A DNA stretch of 64,000 bases from Rickettsiales bacterium (GTDB lineage: Bacteria; Pseudomonadota; Alphaproteobacteria; Rickettsiales; SXRF01): the NCBI GenBank assembly GCA_041396965.1, contig JAWKXN010000001.1, forward strand, positions 1,612,001-1,676,000. Direction: 5' to 3'. A model generated the notes under the pieces. It was not told where the DNA came from and searched no databases. It saw nothing but the letters and a program-made list of their open reading frames with translations. The translations under genes were made by a program, and so were the position numbers. Positions 1 to 8,919 of the stretch are shown here, piece by piece; positions within the stretch are counted from its first letter, which is position 1, and every line of letters starts with the position of its first letter.

Positions 1-275
1 TATTCTTGAACCATAAGTCCTTTATATATCTCGTCGCTTTCCTTGCTCCCAAAAGCATCCGTTCCTATTGATTCTCCAAACATCTTATCCATCATCTGAC
101 TAATAAACACCGCTTCAAAGTCACGTGCCAAAGCGTCAATCTTTTGTTCACTAGCGTTCTTGCTAGCATCATTATTAATACTGCCAGTTAAGGTATTTTT
201 TGCCACCAAACCTTTCTGATAAGCTGCGATACCAGCTTCGCTAACCAACAAATCTCCACCAATCGCTAAAGACAT
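1..275 (-). CDS. FlgJ-like flagellar rod-binding protein, 3' end beyond the window
   Basis: The first 91 codons are visible and the gene runs off the left edge. The protein reads MSLAIGGDLLVSEAGIAAYQ, then a helical segment with FEAVFISQMMDKMF (about residues 53-66). This pattern is typical of the rod-binding domain of FlgJ. Alphaproteobacterial homologues usually have only this domain and no muramidase. It would help assemble the flagellar rod in the periplasm. It lies 32 bases after the flgI stop on the same strand and is probably co-transcribed with it. The C-terminus cannot be judged. The family call rests on the short motif and on the flgI neighbour. Confidence 0.75.
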   Translation of the reverse strand, partial: MSLAIGGDLLVSEAGIAAYQKGLVAKNTLTGSINNDASKNASEQKIDALARDFEAVFISQMMDKMFGESIGTDAFGSKESDEIYKGLMVQE

Positions 276-307
276 AAAACTGCTTCCTATATTTTCATTT
301 ATTCTGT

Positions 308-1516
308 TTATTTAACCAAAATCTCAGCCTGTAACGCTCCGGCAGTTTTAATTGTCTGCAAAATAGTAATCAAATCACGCGGGCTTACACCAAGTGCGTT
401 AAGTCCACCAACCAGCTCTCTTAAATTAGCTCCTTTTTTAAGCACAGCCATCCTACCACCAGGGTTATCATTTACTGATATTTCCGTGCGCTGTACCACC
501 TCTGTTTCCGCTCCTTCCGGCGCAAGTGGATTTGGTTGCGACACAATTTCCTTTTCTTCAACCCTAACGACCAAATTTCCCTGTGCTATAGCGACCGTAT
601 CAATACCAACATTCTCCCCAATAACTATCGTACCCGACGCTTCATCTATGACCACTTTCGCTATCTGATCCGTCTTTACTCTAAGATTTTCAATCTCAGC
701 CAATAGCTTGGTTACATTATTACGGTAAACATCAGGTATTGATAAAACTACCGTTCCAGGATCAGTAACTTTAGCAATACTTGGACCTATATATTCATTA
801 ATAACTTCTGATACACGTCCAGCGGTGGTTATATCTGGATTACGCAGTGACAACTTCATCTCTTGCATTTTATTAAGAGCAAACTCAGTTTCTCTTTCAA
901 CGATGCCACCATTAGCTATAAAACCAGAAGTCGGCACCCCTTTAGTAATTGTAGTAGAATTTCCCTGTGCCCTAAATCCACCGATTGATACCGCTCCTTG
1001 CGCGACAACATAAACCTCTCCATCAGCGCCATATAGCGGTGTAGCAAGCAATGTCCCACCTGACAAATCCTTAGCGTCCCCCATCGCGCTTACTGATACG
1101 TCAACCTTGCTACCACTACGAGCGAATGGTGGCAAGGTTGCGGTAATAGTAACCGCTGCTACATTTTGTGTCTTAAGTGTAGTTCCCCTAGTGTTAACGC
1201 CTTGGCGTTCCAAAAAAGCGATAAGACTCTGCTCGGTAAACGCGCTGTTTTTTAACTTATCTCCGGTCCCATTAAGTCCAACTACCAAACCATAACCCAT
1301 AAGGATATTTTCTCTTACTCCCTCAAACGTAACAATATCCTTAAGCCTAGAATCAGCGCGTACCGGAGAAGAAATTATCATCATATAAACACAGACAAAT
1401 GATAAAAACGCTACCGGCAGCAATATAAATTTATAAAAAAAATCACTTACATCAAGCAATGCCGCAAGCTTATCCTCATGCTTAGTACTAACCGAGAAAT
1501 CTGGATCTCTATTCAT
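308..1516 (-). CDS. flgI: Flagellar P-ring protein FlgI
   Basis: FlgI forms the P ring around the flagellar rod in the peptidoglycan layer. The core starts at SRLKDIVTFEGVRENILMGY and contains GLVVGLNGTGD, the family's N-terminal signature. The C-terminal part has NALGVSPRDLITILQTIKTAGAL, also typical. I chose the ATG at 1516 because an AAAGGGG ribosome site lies five bases upstream; a GTG two codons earlier is possible. This gives 402 residues, about 30 more than usual, because some 30 hydrophilic residues precede the secretion signal (FILLPVAFLSFVCVYMM ... ADS). A sigma-54 promoter match lies upstream, and fliX is divergent. Confidence 0.95.
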   Translation of the reverse strand: MNRDPDFSVSTKHEDKLAALLDVSDFFYKFILLPVAFLSFVCVYMMIISSPVRADSRLKDIVTFEGVRENILMGYGLVVGLNGTGDKLKNSAFTEQSLIAFLERQGVNTRGTTLKTQNVAAVTITATLPPFARSGSKVDVSVSAMGDAKDLSGGTLLATPLYGADGEVYVVAQGAVSIGGFRAQGNSTTITKGVPTSGFIANGGIVERETEFALNKMQEMKLSLRNPDITTAGRVSEVINEYIGPSIAKVTDPGTVVLSIPDVYRNNVTKLLAEIENLRVKTDQIAKVVIDEASGTIVIGENVGIDTVAIAQGNLVVRVEEKEIVSQPNPLAPEGAETEVVQRTEISVNDNPGGRMAVLKKGANLRELVGGLNALGVSPRDLITILQTIKTAGALQAEILVK

Positions 1517-1597
1517 ATACACCCCTTTAATGTTTTATTAATAAAACCAGCTCATCATGCCTCTAAAGCATGGATTTATTAATATTAGGGAATACAA

Positions 1598-1613
1598 TGC
1601 AATTTATGTGCCA
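1598..1613 (-). promoter_or_regulatory. Sigma-54 promoter of flgI
   Basis: On the minus strand the sequence reads TGGCAC, five bases (ATAAA), then TTGCA. This is a complete match to the -24/-12 sigma-54 consensus, and GG and GC are exactly 12 bases apart. The predicted start is near 1588, giving a 5' leader of about 70 bases before flgI. Sigma-54 control with FlbD/FliX is known for basal-body genes of Caulobacter, and fliX is the divergent neighbour here. Confidence 0.8.
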
Positions 1614-1661
1614 TATCTGATTTATGCGTTATATTATATGATGTCACTCTATGCTCATCCT

Positions 1662-1689
1662 TTGACGAACTCATAAATCTTGTTATATT
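1662..1689 (+). promoter_or_regulatory. Housekeeping promoter of fliX
   Basis: TTGACG (1662-1667), a 16-base spacer, and TATATT (1684-1689) lie 37 bases before the fliX ATG. This is a good sigma-70-type match and contrasts with the sigma-54 promoter of divergent flgI. Confidence 0.55.
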
Positions 1690-1725
1690 CAATAAGACAA
1701 ATAGAGTTTAATAAATTATACAGCC

Positions 1726-2166
1726 ATGAAAATTGAAACCTATAATAATCTGAAAAATATAGATAAATCTAAAAAAAGGGCAGGAGCTGGAAAATCCAGC
1801 TCTTTCTCTAACATGCTGGATATATCTGAAAATTCCGATACCATAAAAACCTCCTCTACGGCAAATATAGCGCCATCCCAACAAATATCTGGTATATTAT
1901 CCCTTCAAGAGCTATCAGATGAGGAAATAAATCGTCAAAAATCCGTGAAATATGGTAATGACCTTCTTGATACTCTGGAACAACTCCGCAAAAGGCTACT
2001 TATCGGCACTATGTCTATGGACACCTTAAGAAACATAAAAACACAACTATCAAAGCAAAAACAAAATGTTATGGATCCACACCTGCTTTCTATCATAGAT
2101 GATATAGATCTAAGAGCCGCCGTAGAGCTGGCAAAGCTAGAAGTCGCGACGAAGACCAATAAATAA
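1726..2166 (+). CDS. fliX: Flagellar assembly regulator FliX
   Basis: The protein has 146 residues. The first 60 are polar and low in complexity. The conserved C-terminal half contains GNDLLDTLEQLRKRLLIGTM, then a segment ending DIDLRAAVELAKLEVA, which matches the FliX family. In Caulobacter, FliX is a trans-acting factor that couples basal-body assembly to the sigma-54 activator FlbD. Placement divergent from flgI is also known there and supports the call. No membrane segment or signal peptide is seen. Confidence 0.85.
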   Translation: MKIETYNNLKNIDKSKKRAGAGKSSSFSNMLDISENSDTIKTSSTANIAPSQQISGILSLQELSDEEINRQKSVKYGNDLLDTLEQLRKRLLIGTMSMDTLRNIKTQLSKQKQNVMDPHLLSIIDDIDLRAAVELAKLEVATKTNK

Positions 2167-2182
2167 AATCTCCTATTATCCC

Positions 2183-2211
2183 TTGAGATTTTCAAAACAG
2201 AGGTCTATATA
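2183..2211 (+). promoter_or_regulatory. Candidate degP promoter
   Basis: TTGAGA (2183-2188), a 17-base spacer and TATATA (2206-2211) lie 58 bases before the protease start. The same stretch (CTTG ... CTATAT) also resembles an alphaproteobacterial RpoH promoter, which would suit a stress protease. The sequence alone does not decide between them. Confidence 0.4.
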
Positions 2212-2268
2212 GCTATGACATAAATATTAAACTTGTCCACAATGTCCAATAATTAGGGAGTTTGTTTT

Positions 2269-3747
2269 ATGTCCACCTTACGATTTTTTCTCTCTTCATT
2301 AGCAATAGTTATATTCATCACTACTTCACCAGCTATGGTGGCAAAGCCAGCCATAGCGCAAGAGCCTCCAGCGAGTTTCGCTGATTTGGTGGATAATCTA
2401 TTACCAGCGGTGGTAAATATCTCAACTACTCAAAAAATCCGAACTAGTGGTGTATTCGGTGACATGCCATTTCCCAACTTTCCGAATTCACCAGATATGG
2501 ATCCATTCCGTGATTTTTTTGAGCGTTTCGGTGGACCAGGTCTTAATACACCTAAAGAAAGAGAAGTATACTCACTTGGTTCCGGCTTTATAATTGACGC
2601 TAGTGGTTATGTAATAACTAATAATCACGTGGTAGAAAAAGCGGAGGAAATTAAAGTGATACTAGCAGATCAGGAAAAATATACCGCTAAAATAATTGGT
2701 CGTGATCCAAAAACCGACCTTGCCTTGCTGAAAATTGACGCTAAAAAACCTCTACCATTTGTTACTATGGGTGATTCAGACACGATGCGTGTCGGTGACT
2801 GGGTAATCGCTATCGGCAACCCATTCGGACTTGGTGGCTCCGTTACTAAAGGAATCATTTCCGCTCGTCAGCGCAATATAAACGCTGGTCCTTTTGATGA
2901 TTTCCTGCAAACTGACGCTCCAATAAACAAAGGAAATTCCGGTGGCCCTCTATTTAACACCAAAGGTGAGGTAATAGGCATAAACAGCGCTATATTCTCT
3001 CCAAGTATGGGTGGTGGTTCGGTTGGTATTGGTTTTGCTATTCCTACCTCACTGGCAAAACCGATAGTTGATCAACTGAAAAAATTTGGTCGTACTCATC
3101 GTGGTTGGCTTGGCGTTAAAATACAAAAAGTCTCCGATGAGATAGCCGATAGTCTGGGAATGAAAAAAGCGATTGGCGCGCTGGTTTTAGAAGTATCAGA
3201 AGGTAGCCCCGCCGCTAAAGCTGGCCTTAAAGCCGGAGATGTAATTACTCATCTGGATGGCAAAGAAATAGAGGAAATGCGATTCTTACCACGTATGGTA
3301 GCTGAAACCAAATCCGGTAGCAAAGTATCACTTACTTACTGGCGAAAAAACTCTTCCCATAACACCTCCGTTACTGTAGGTGAGCTAGATGAGAATGAGG
3401 AAAAAATTACATCAAGTAAAAATAATAAAAATAAGAATGATAATCATGATGGACAAAAACTGTTAGGAATGGAGATTACCCCACTTAACGACCATCTGCG
3501 CTCTCAGTTTAGAATAAAGTTAAAATCAGGCTTAATAATAACTCATATAGACAATAATTCAGAAGCGGAGAAGACTGGGCTTCAAGAAGGTGATATAATA
3601 GTAAGCGTGAATAACAATGCTGTTCAAAAAATATCAGATATAAAAAATATGATTGATACAGCTAAAAAATCAGGTAGAAAACATATATTGGTTAAAATAA
3701 ACCGTAAGGGAAATGAAGCATTTATAACTCTCAATATAAATCAATAG
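2269..3747 (+). CDS. degP: Periplasmic Do-family serine protease (DegP/HtrA)
   Basis: This is a 492-residue envelope protease and chaperone for misfolded proteins. A signal peptide covers about residues 1-30 (cut near AIAQ). The trypsin-like domain carries the triad His120 (TNNHVV), Asp150 (KTDLALL) and Ser224 (GNSGGPLF). Two PDZ domains follow, at about 265-370 and 395-490, joined by an Asn/Lys-rich linker. Length and order match Do-family proteases, with only the second PDZ slightly short. The GGAG-like site TTAGGGAG lies before the ATG. Confidence 0.95.
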   Translation: MSTLRFFLSSLAIVIFITTSPAMVAKPAIAQEPPASFADLVDNLLPAVVNISTTQKIRTSGVFGDMPFPNFPNSPDMDPFRDFFERFGGPGLNTPKEREVYSLGSGFIIDASGYVITNNHVVEKAEEIKVILADQEKYTAKIIGRDPKTDLALLKIDAKKPLPFVTMGDSDTMRVGDWVIAIGNPFGLGGSVTKGIISARQRNINAGPFDDFLQTDAPINKGNSGGPLFNTKGEVIGINSAIFSPSMGGGSVGIGFAIPTSLAKPIVDQLKKFGRTHRGWLGVKIQKVSDEIADSLGMKKAIGALVLEVSEGSPAAKAGLKAGDVITHLDGKEIEEMRFLPRMVAETKSGSKVSLTYWRKNSSHNTSVTVGELDENEEKITSSKNNKNKNDNHDGQKLLGMEITPLNDHLRSQFRIKLKSGLIITHIDNNSEAEKTGLQEGDIIVSVNNNAVQKISDIKNMIDTAKKSGRKHILVKINRKGNEAFITLNINQ

Positions 3748-3857
3748 GTTATACTCGTAAATAAGATAATATATAAAATTTTATTCAATCGTTAATAATT
3801 AAAATATTTTAATATACTATCCTATTTATTCCCGCAATCTTAATCTGGGATTTTGGA

Positions 3858-4547
3858 ATGAACGCTTGTAAACAAACATATAGCCACACTAGTATGCGTA
3901 TTTTATTCGTGGTACTTTTATCTGCCATATTACTAAATATAAATATCTCAGATAGCTTTGGCGGACAAAAAATAAAATATCCTGAGCTGCATGATAAGCG
4001 CCTTGAGTTTGCTACTAGTTTCGCTGAGATAGTACTCTCAGTAATAAGCGACCAGAAAAAAGAATATGATGAGCGCAAAAAAAATCTAAGTAGGTCTTTC
4101 AGCAATTCTATGGATATTGGCTGGATAGCCAAATTCGTAATCGGCAGAAACATAAGGCAGGCAACCGCTGAACAAAAAGAAACCTATACTAATCTTTACA
4201 GAAAATTTCTTACTAAAGTTTATGTTGAGAGCTTCGCTGAAAATCCTGATAAAAGAATAAACGCCATTGATATAATAAATGTAAGCGACACAAACACTCC
4301 TGATTTCACCGTATCTACCAAGATAAAACTTACCAATCAAGACGTGCTTAATGTTAATTATTTGGTACGTGAGGATAACAACTCATATAAAGTCCGTGAT
4401 ATATCTATAGAAAATGTTAGTTTAATAAATACTCATCGTGCCGAATTCACTAAACTTGCCAGCTCTAACGGCATAGCTGGAGTAATAAAAAAACTCAAAG
4501 AATTACTAAGCGAAGATAATGACGAGTTCAGCCTGACAATGAACTGA
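3858..4547 (+). CDS. MlaC/Ttg2D-type phospholipid-binding protein
   Basis: The protein has 229 residues. A hydrophobic N-terminal segment (ILFVVLLSAILLNINI) serves as a signal sequence. The middle has IGRNIRQATAEQKETYTNLY followed by LTKVYVESF, the hallmark of the MlaC/Tol-tolerance family. MlaC carries phospholipids between the outer membrane and the MlaFEDB transporter. The other mla genes are not in this window. A second possible start lies 12 codons downstream but has no ribosome site. The next gene begins six bases after the stop, so the two may be translated together. Confidence 0.8.
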   Translation: MNACKQTYSHTSMRILFVVLLSAILLNINISDSFGGQKIKYPELHDKRLEFATSFAEIVLSVISDQKKEYDERKKNLSRSFSNSMDIGWIAKFVIGRNIRQATAEQKETYTNLYRKFLTKVYVESFAENPDKRINAIDIINVSDTNTPDFTVSTKIKLTNQDVLNVNYLVREDNNSYKVRDISIENVSLINTHRAEFTKLASSNGIAGVIKKLKELLSEDNDEFSLTMN

Positions 4548-4553
4548 AGCCGT

Positions 4554-5063
4554 ATGTTTGAAATAGGCGATATAATAACAGTCAACGATAAAATGCAGAA
4601 AAATTATCGCTATCGTCTTGATGCTCCAACCGGAGATGACTTCGCTTATGGCTTCAGCCCATGCTTTTCGCCCAAACAAATGCTAGAAATGGGGGTTTTT
4701 GAAGGCAAATACCTAAATGATTGCAAAGATGAATTCCCAAAAGACTGGTTCAAAGACGCCAAAATAAGCGATACTGCTGATCCCAGCCTTAACTCTTTCA
4801 AGATAAAAAGTCGCCAAAATCTTTCCGTATGGCAAGAAAAAGGCTGGATAATCGGTGATGATCCCAGAGGTTGGTTCCAATGGTATTGCCGCTATTATCT
4901 TGGTAGACGCAGCCCAACTATAGATGAAATACAAACAAAACGCTGGAAGAATTTCGCCCGCCACGCTGGACAAATCAAGGCTAATTGCAAAAAAGGAGAC
5001 CTAACCTGCCGCCCCAGACAGCGCCAAGCCCTTCTCCAATGGTCATACGATCCTTTTATCTAA
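4554..5063 (+). CDS. Conserved hypothetical protein, Trp/Tyr-rich
   Basis: The protein has 169 residues, is soluble, has no signal peptide and is unusually aromatic. It has DPRGWFQWYCRYYLGRR near residues 103-119 and a Cys-containing basic tail (KANCKKGDLTCRPRQRQALL). I do not recognise a named family with confidence. The compact DPRGW and YYLGRR motifs look conserved, so a real globular protein is likely. It starts six bases after the MlaC-like gene and ends one base before the convergent ftsA stop. Confidence 0.7.
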   Translation: MFEIGDIITVNDKMQKNYRYRLDAPTGDDFAYGFSPCFSPKQMLEMGVFEGKYLNDCKDEFPKDWFKDAKISDTADPSLNSFKIKSRQNLSVWQEKGWIIGDDPRGWFQWYCRYYLGRRSPTIDEIQTKRWKNFARHAGQIKANCKKGDLTCRPRQRQALLQWSYDPFI

Positions 5064-6338
5064 TTAAAAATTATCCTTAAACCAGTGTAGAAGCTTCTCA
5101 AAACCAGCGCGCATTCCACCACGATGTCTGTGTATATCAAACATCTGCTCCTCTATTGGTTTCTTTACCCGATATTCCAACATACCAAGCGCGGTAGAGA
5201 AAGCCGGACCACTAACTGAGTCAGCAAGACCAGCTATCATATGTGGGCGACCTAAACGCACCTGCTTACCAAGAATATTACTCGCCATCTCACGCGCGCC
5301 AAGCAACTGACTAGCCCCACCAGTAAGAACCACCCTTTTTCCAGCAACCGTTGACAAATTACTTAGCTCTATCTTACTCCTTATCATCTCAAATATCTCT
5401 TCCATGCGTGGACGGATAATCCCAACCAACATTGATCGCGGCATACTATTTACATCGTCAGAATCTTCCTCACCCAAAGGCGGCACATCAAGCATTATCT
5501 GATCATCACTAGCGGTCGCTATGGCGCTGCCATGCAGTGTTTTAAGCCGCTCAGCGTGTGATAGGCTGGTTGAAAGACCTCTTGCTATATCGTTGGTTGC
5601 ATGCGCCCCACCAATAGGTATTGAATCCGTATAAATATTCTTACCACCAGCCATAATACAAAAACTAGTAGCGCCAGCTCCCATATCAATAAGAGTAACA
5701 CCTAGCTGTTTTTCATCCTCCTCCAAGCAAGATAAGGCTGAGGCATAAGGAGCCGCTATATATTCCTCTACGTTAAGATGGCAACGCCCAATACAATGAG
5801 TAATATTGCGCATAACACTGGCAAGCCCTACTATCATATGGACATCAGCTCCCAGCTTCTTACCAAACATCTTGCGTGGATCCATAATTCCCTTAGCGCC
5901 ATCAAGATAGTAAGAAACCGGCACTGAGTGTAACACCTCATGCTCGTCATGGGCGACGCTCGCTCTTGCCTGTTCAATAATATCCATTATATCACGATCT
6001 GCCACCTCTTCCCCAAAAAGCGACATCTCAACCGCCACATTCCGCGAGTTAAGATTACCCCCAGAAAGACTTACTATAACATTTTCTATATTTTCTCCTG
6101 CCATTTGCTCAGCGGCGTGCACAGCGTTGGCAATTGAGGTCTCAGCCTCAGCAAAATCGGTAATAACCCCCGATTTTATTCCTTTTGACAACTGATGCCC
6201 GATACCGGTTATTTTTATCTCACCAGCAGTATCAATATTCGCGATAAAGCAAGCTATCTTAGCGGTACCAATATCCAGCACCGCGACACCATTACTTCCG
6301 CTTTTCTTCAATACCTTATTTGTTTTTTTAGCTTTCAC
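5064..6338 (-). CDS. ftsA: Cell division protein FtsA
   Basis: This is an actin-like ATPase that ties FtsZ filaments to the membrane. The 424 residues start with a basic stretch, then GVAVLDIGTAKIACFI (phosphate-1 loop). DMGAGATSFCI is phosphate-2, and VVLTGGASQLLGA is the adenosine motif. The C-terminal FEKLLHWFKDNF is the expected amphipathic membrane-targeting helix. It is the last gene of the division cluster here; ftsZ is not adjacent, since the next genes to the left are on the other strand. The start overlaps the ftsQ stop. Confidence 0.96.
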   Translation of the reverse strand: MKAKKTNKVLKKSGSNGVAVLDIGTAKIACFIANIDTAGEIKITGIGHQLSKGIKSGVITDFAEAETSIANAVHAAEQMAGENIENVIVSLSGGNLNSRNVAVEMSLFGEEVADRDIMDIIEQARASVAHDEHEVLHSVPVSYYLDGAKGIMDPRKMFGKKLGADVHMIVGLASVMRNITHCIGRCHLNVEEYIAAPYASALSCLEEDEKQLGVTLIDMGAGATSFCIMAGGKNIYTDSIPIGGAHATNDIARGLSTSLSHAERLKTLHGSAIATASDDQIMLDVPPLGEEDSDDVNSMPRSMLVGIIRPRMEEIFEMIRSKIELSNLSTVAGKRVVLTGGASQLLGAREMASNILGKQVRLGRPHMIAGLADSVSGPAFSTALGMLEYRVKKPIEEQMFDIHRHRGGMRAGFEKLLHWFKDNF

Positions 6339-7249
6339 TATATTTCTTTCGAATTATTATTCTTACCAGTTGTATCATAAGAAGGTAATTTCATAAATAA
6401 TCTATCTCTAATACGCAAGTCTATAACTTTAACATCCCTATCCAGAATTTGCTGTTTTTTTTGTAATTCGGCAAGCTCTTTCCACACATCAAGAATTTTT
6501 TTTTCCGGCAACAACACTTCCACATCACCCTTATCCTCCGACAACGCGCTGCCTGAGCGTAAATATATATTCCATCTCCTACCACCAACCCATACGGCAG
6601 CGGTAAAACGCTTCTTAAGCTTATTATCAGTATCAAGTATCTCAAGTAGGGTTTTTACATTCTTTGGCGCGCCTTTACCAACAATAAGCGGCAGGTCTTT
6701 ATAAGGCTCCATATCAATCCCGCTCATTACCACCCCATTATCATCAACTAATGATATTTTTCCTTTATACTGCCATAGAGCGACCGGTTCACGCTCTACT
6801 ATCCGCACATAGAGAGTATCAGGCAACGAACGCTCCACCGATGCTGATTTTATACTATCAACTTCCTCTAATTTTCTGCGTACATCATCAATATCAACCC
6901 GCAATATAGGAGTATTCTCACTTACATCCACAACATCGTTAATAGTAGCGACAGGAGTTCGCTTACGTCCTTCCAGATAAAAATTTTTCACCCTATAACC
7001 AGCTTCCACCGTAACTCCATACACAAAATCAGAGCCAGCCTTGATTCCTCTACTCACAGCGCTAGTCTGCCATACCCATACACCACCATAAATCACCGCT
7101 ATAAAGAGAGAACCAAAGAAAAATATACTAAACTTACTCTTAATGCTTTGCCACCGCCTTTGCCGCTCCTTCTCACGCATTATCTGCTGCGACTGCTTTT
7201 GCCTAGCAGTCATTGATGACTTCTTACTAGCGGATTTCGCCCTAGCCAT
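6338..7249 (-). CDS. ftsQ: Cell division protein FtsQ
   Basis: FtsQ is a bitopic divisome protein. It has a basic cytoplasmic N-terminus (about 45 residues), one membrane helix (FSIFFFGSLFIAVIYGGVWVW) and a POTRA domain (PILRVDIDDVRRKLEEVDSI). A FtsQ/DivIB domain follows, with EREPVALWQ. I chose the ATG at 7249 because GAGGAA lies eight bases upstream inside the ddl end; the earlier TTG has no ribosome site. The gene overlaps the ddl 3' end by eight bases. Confidence 0.93.
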   Translation of the reverse strand: MARAKSASKKSSMTARQKQSQQIMREKERQRRWQSIKSKFSIFFFGSLFIAVIYGGVWVWQTSAVSRGIKAGSDFVYGVTVEAGYRVKNFYLEGRKRTPVATINDVVDVSENTPILRVDIDDVRRKLEEVDSIKSASVERSLPDTLYVRIVEREPVALWQYKGKISLVDDNGVVMSGIDMEPYKDLPLIVGKGAPKNVKTLLEILDTDNKLKKRFTAAVWVGGRRWNIYLRSGSALSEDKGDVEVLLPEKKILDVWKELAELQKKQQILDRDVKVIDLRIRDRLFMKLPSYDTTGKNNNSKEI

Positions 7250-8129
7250 ATCTGGCTTCCTCAACCAGCCTACCGACAAGATTACTAAAAGAAATACCAG
7301 AATAAGCGGCTATTTCTGGTGATAGTGACAGAGATGTCATACCGGGTTGCGTATTTATCTCTAATATATAGAAATCCTTACCATCATAACGGAAATCACT
7401 GCGGGTAAGCCCACGACAACCAAGTGAATTATGCGCGACCACCGCCATTTCCATAACTATCTTTGTTTCATCATCACTAAGCGGAGCCGGACAAAGATGC
7501 TCGGTTTTACCATCAGTATATTTATTCTCATAATCATAAAAACCAGACTTAGGCCTTATCTCTAAAGTCCCAAGCGCCTGCCCATTAAGTACAGCAACAG
7601 TAATTTCTCTACCTTCTATATATTCCTCAACCAGCCAATTATCACCTTCTGTTAAATCAGGAATTTCATCACCTTCCCTAATAATATACACACCAACACT
7701 AGAGCCTTCATTAGCTGGCTTTACCACATAAGGGCACGGCAACGGATCACCTTTTAGAATCTCGTCCGCACCAACTACCTTGCCAGCAGGCACTTTAAGA
7801 CCAGCATTTGCCATAATTATTTTAGCCAGCGGCTTATCCATAGCAACAGCGGAAGCAAGAACTCCACTATGAGTATAAGGCACTTGCATTACCTCAAGTA
7901 GCCCCTGTACACAACCATCCTCACCATATCTGCCATGTAGAGCGTTAAACACTATGTCAGGCTTCACCTCCGCGAGCTTTTTTGCCAGATCCCGTCCAAC
8001 ATCAATTTCGGTCACCTCATAGCCAAGCTCACGCAAAGCCCTAGCGCAAGCCGCCCCACTATTTAGTGACACCTCACGCTCCGCCGACATCCCACCTTTT
8101 AGCACAGCTATATGTTTCGCATTACTCAT
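7242..8129 (-). CDS. ddl: D-alanine--D-alanine ligase
   Basis: Ddl makes D-Ala-D-Ala for the peptidoglycan stem peptide. It is an ATP-grasp protein of about 295 residues. Visible motifs are LKGGMSAEREVSLNSG near the N-terminus, LHGRYGEDG, VKPANEGSSVGV and EINTQPGMTSLS. The start is either of two in-frame ATGs two codons apart; 8129 has the better ribosome-site spacing. The first codons overlap the RelE-like gene. The first 47 codons also exist as a diverged second copy at 8914-9049, so the present 5' end was probably rebuilt during insertion of the toxin-antitoxin pair. Confidence 0.95.
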   Translation of the reverse strand: MSNAKHIAVLKGGMSAEREVSLNSGAACARALRELGYEVTEIDVGRDLAKKLAEVKPDIVFNALHGRYGEDGCVQGLLEVMQVPYTHSGVLASAVAMDKPLAKIIMANAGLKVPAGKVVGADEILKGDPLPCPYVVKPANEGSSVGVYIIREGDEIPDLTEGDNWLVEEYIEGREITVAVLNGQALGTLEIRPKSGFYDYENKYTDGKTEHLCPAPLSDDETKIVMEMAVVAHNSLGCRGLTRSDFRYDGKDFYILEINTQPGMTSLSLSPEIAAYSGISFSNLVGRLVEEARYG

Positions 8130-8415
8130 AATCATCTTCTTTCTGATGTTTTATAGCAACTATCACTACCAAATCACGGTCAAAATAATATTTATACAGA
8201 ACTATATACCCGCTATTGCTAAAAGGAACTATTAATTCTCTTAATTCTGAGTCTTCAATTACTCTTCCTATAAAAGGAGATTTTTGTAAAACAACTATAT
8301 GATTTCTGATCGCTGAAATAGCGCTGATGGCCGCGTCAACATTTTTAACTATAAGAAAATTTCTTAATCTTTCTATATCAGAATGAGCTTTTTCTGAAAA
8401 AATTATTTGTGGCAT
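8122..8415 (-). CDS. RelE/ParE-family toxin
   Basis: The protein has 97 residues with a helix-helix-strand plan. The pattern is FSEKAHSDIERLRNFL, a central SPFIGRVIEDSELREL, and a final strand YKYYFDRDLVVIVAIKH, typical of ParE/RelE toxins. Its start overlaps the antitoxin end and its stop overlaps the ddl start. Whether it cuts mRNA (RelE) or poisons gyrase (ParE) cannot be told. The pair interrupts the normal murB-ddl junction. Confidence 0.85.
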   Translation of the reverse strand: MPQIIFSEKAHSDIERLRNFLIVKNVDAAISAISAIRNHIVVLQKSPFIGRVIEDSELRELIVPFSNSGYIVLYKYYFDRDLVVIVAIKHQKEDDYE

Positions 8416-8708
8416 GGGATAATCTTAGAATTAACATCCTCCGGTAAAGAATCTACCCATTTATCAAATTCCTCAAAAGTAATATGCTCACCCGTTTCCT
8501 CATAATGCTTAGCCGCCGATTCACCTGCTTTGATAAAATTCATCCGTGCTGTTTCCATCTCCACGTAATGACTTATCGCCTCATTCATAAGAAAGTGAGA
8601 GGAACGCTTCCTAAAATCAGAAAGATTATGCAAAGCCTCCCTAACCTCAGGCTTTAACTTCACAGAAACCATATTGGTTGTCCTATCTTTTGCTGTTCTA
8701 TTGCTCAT
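8403..8708 (-). CDS. Ribbon-helix-helix antitoxin
   Basis: The protein has 101 residues. The N-terminal part reads NMVSVKLKPEVREALHNLSD, a beta strand followed by helices as in CopG/ParD-type DNA-binding proteins. The C-terminal half (EETGEHITFEEFDKWVDSLP) would be the toxin-binding arm. It precedes and overlaps the toxin gene by 13 bases. A perfect inverted repeat 34 bases upstream is the likely operator. Confidence 0.8.
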   Translation of the reverse strand: MSNRTAKDRTTNMVSVKLKPEVREALHNLSDFRKRSSHFLMNEAISHYVEMETARMNFIKAGESAAKHYEETGEHITFEEFDKWVDSLPEDVNSKIIPCHK

Positions 8709-8741
8709 GACAACTCACAATTATACTACTTTACGCCACTT

Positions 8742-8770
8742 ATTATTAAAAGGTATTACCTTTTAATAAT
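8742..8770. promoter_or_regulatory. Perfect palindrome, likely operator of the RHH/RelE pair
   Basis: Two 14-base arms (ATTATTAAAAGGTA and its complement) flank one central base. It sits 34 bases before the antitoxin ATG, where autoregulatory operators of ribbon-helix-helix antitoxins lie. Confidence 0.65.
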
Positions 8771-8816
8771 ATATAACACAACAACTATTATGTCAACTTC
8801 CCTAACTTCACCCCAT

Positions 8817-8919
8817 GGCAATCAGATTTGGATACAATGTCACCCCGCACGTGGTTAGCGGGGTCTGGTGGGTTGCAGAGCAATCTAGTGAAAAGCTCCG
8901 CTTTTCACAACCGGATGCC
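8817..8919. repeat. Palindromic repeat element, truncated copy
   Basis: About 103 bases nearly identical to 61865-61972. It contains the hairpins CCCCGC/GCGGGG and GTGAAAAGC/GCTTTTCAC. It stops at GGATGCCGTC, where the complete copy continues into a second hairpin and a terminal inverted repeat. Here it is fused directly to the ddl fragment. Confidence 0.8.
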
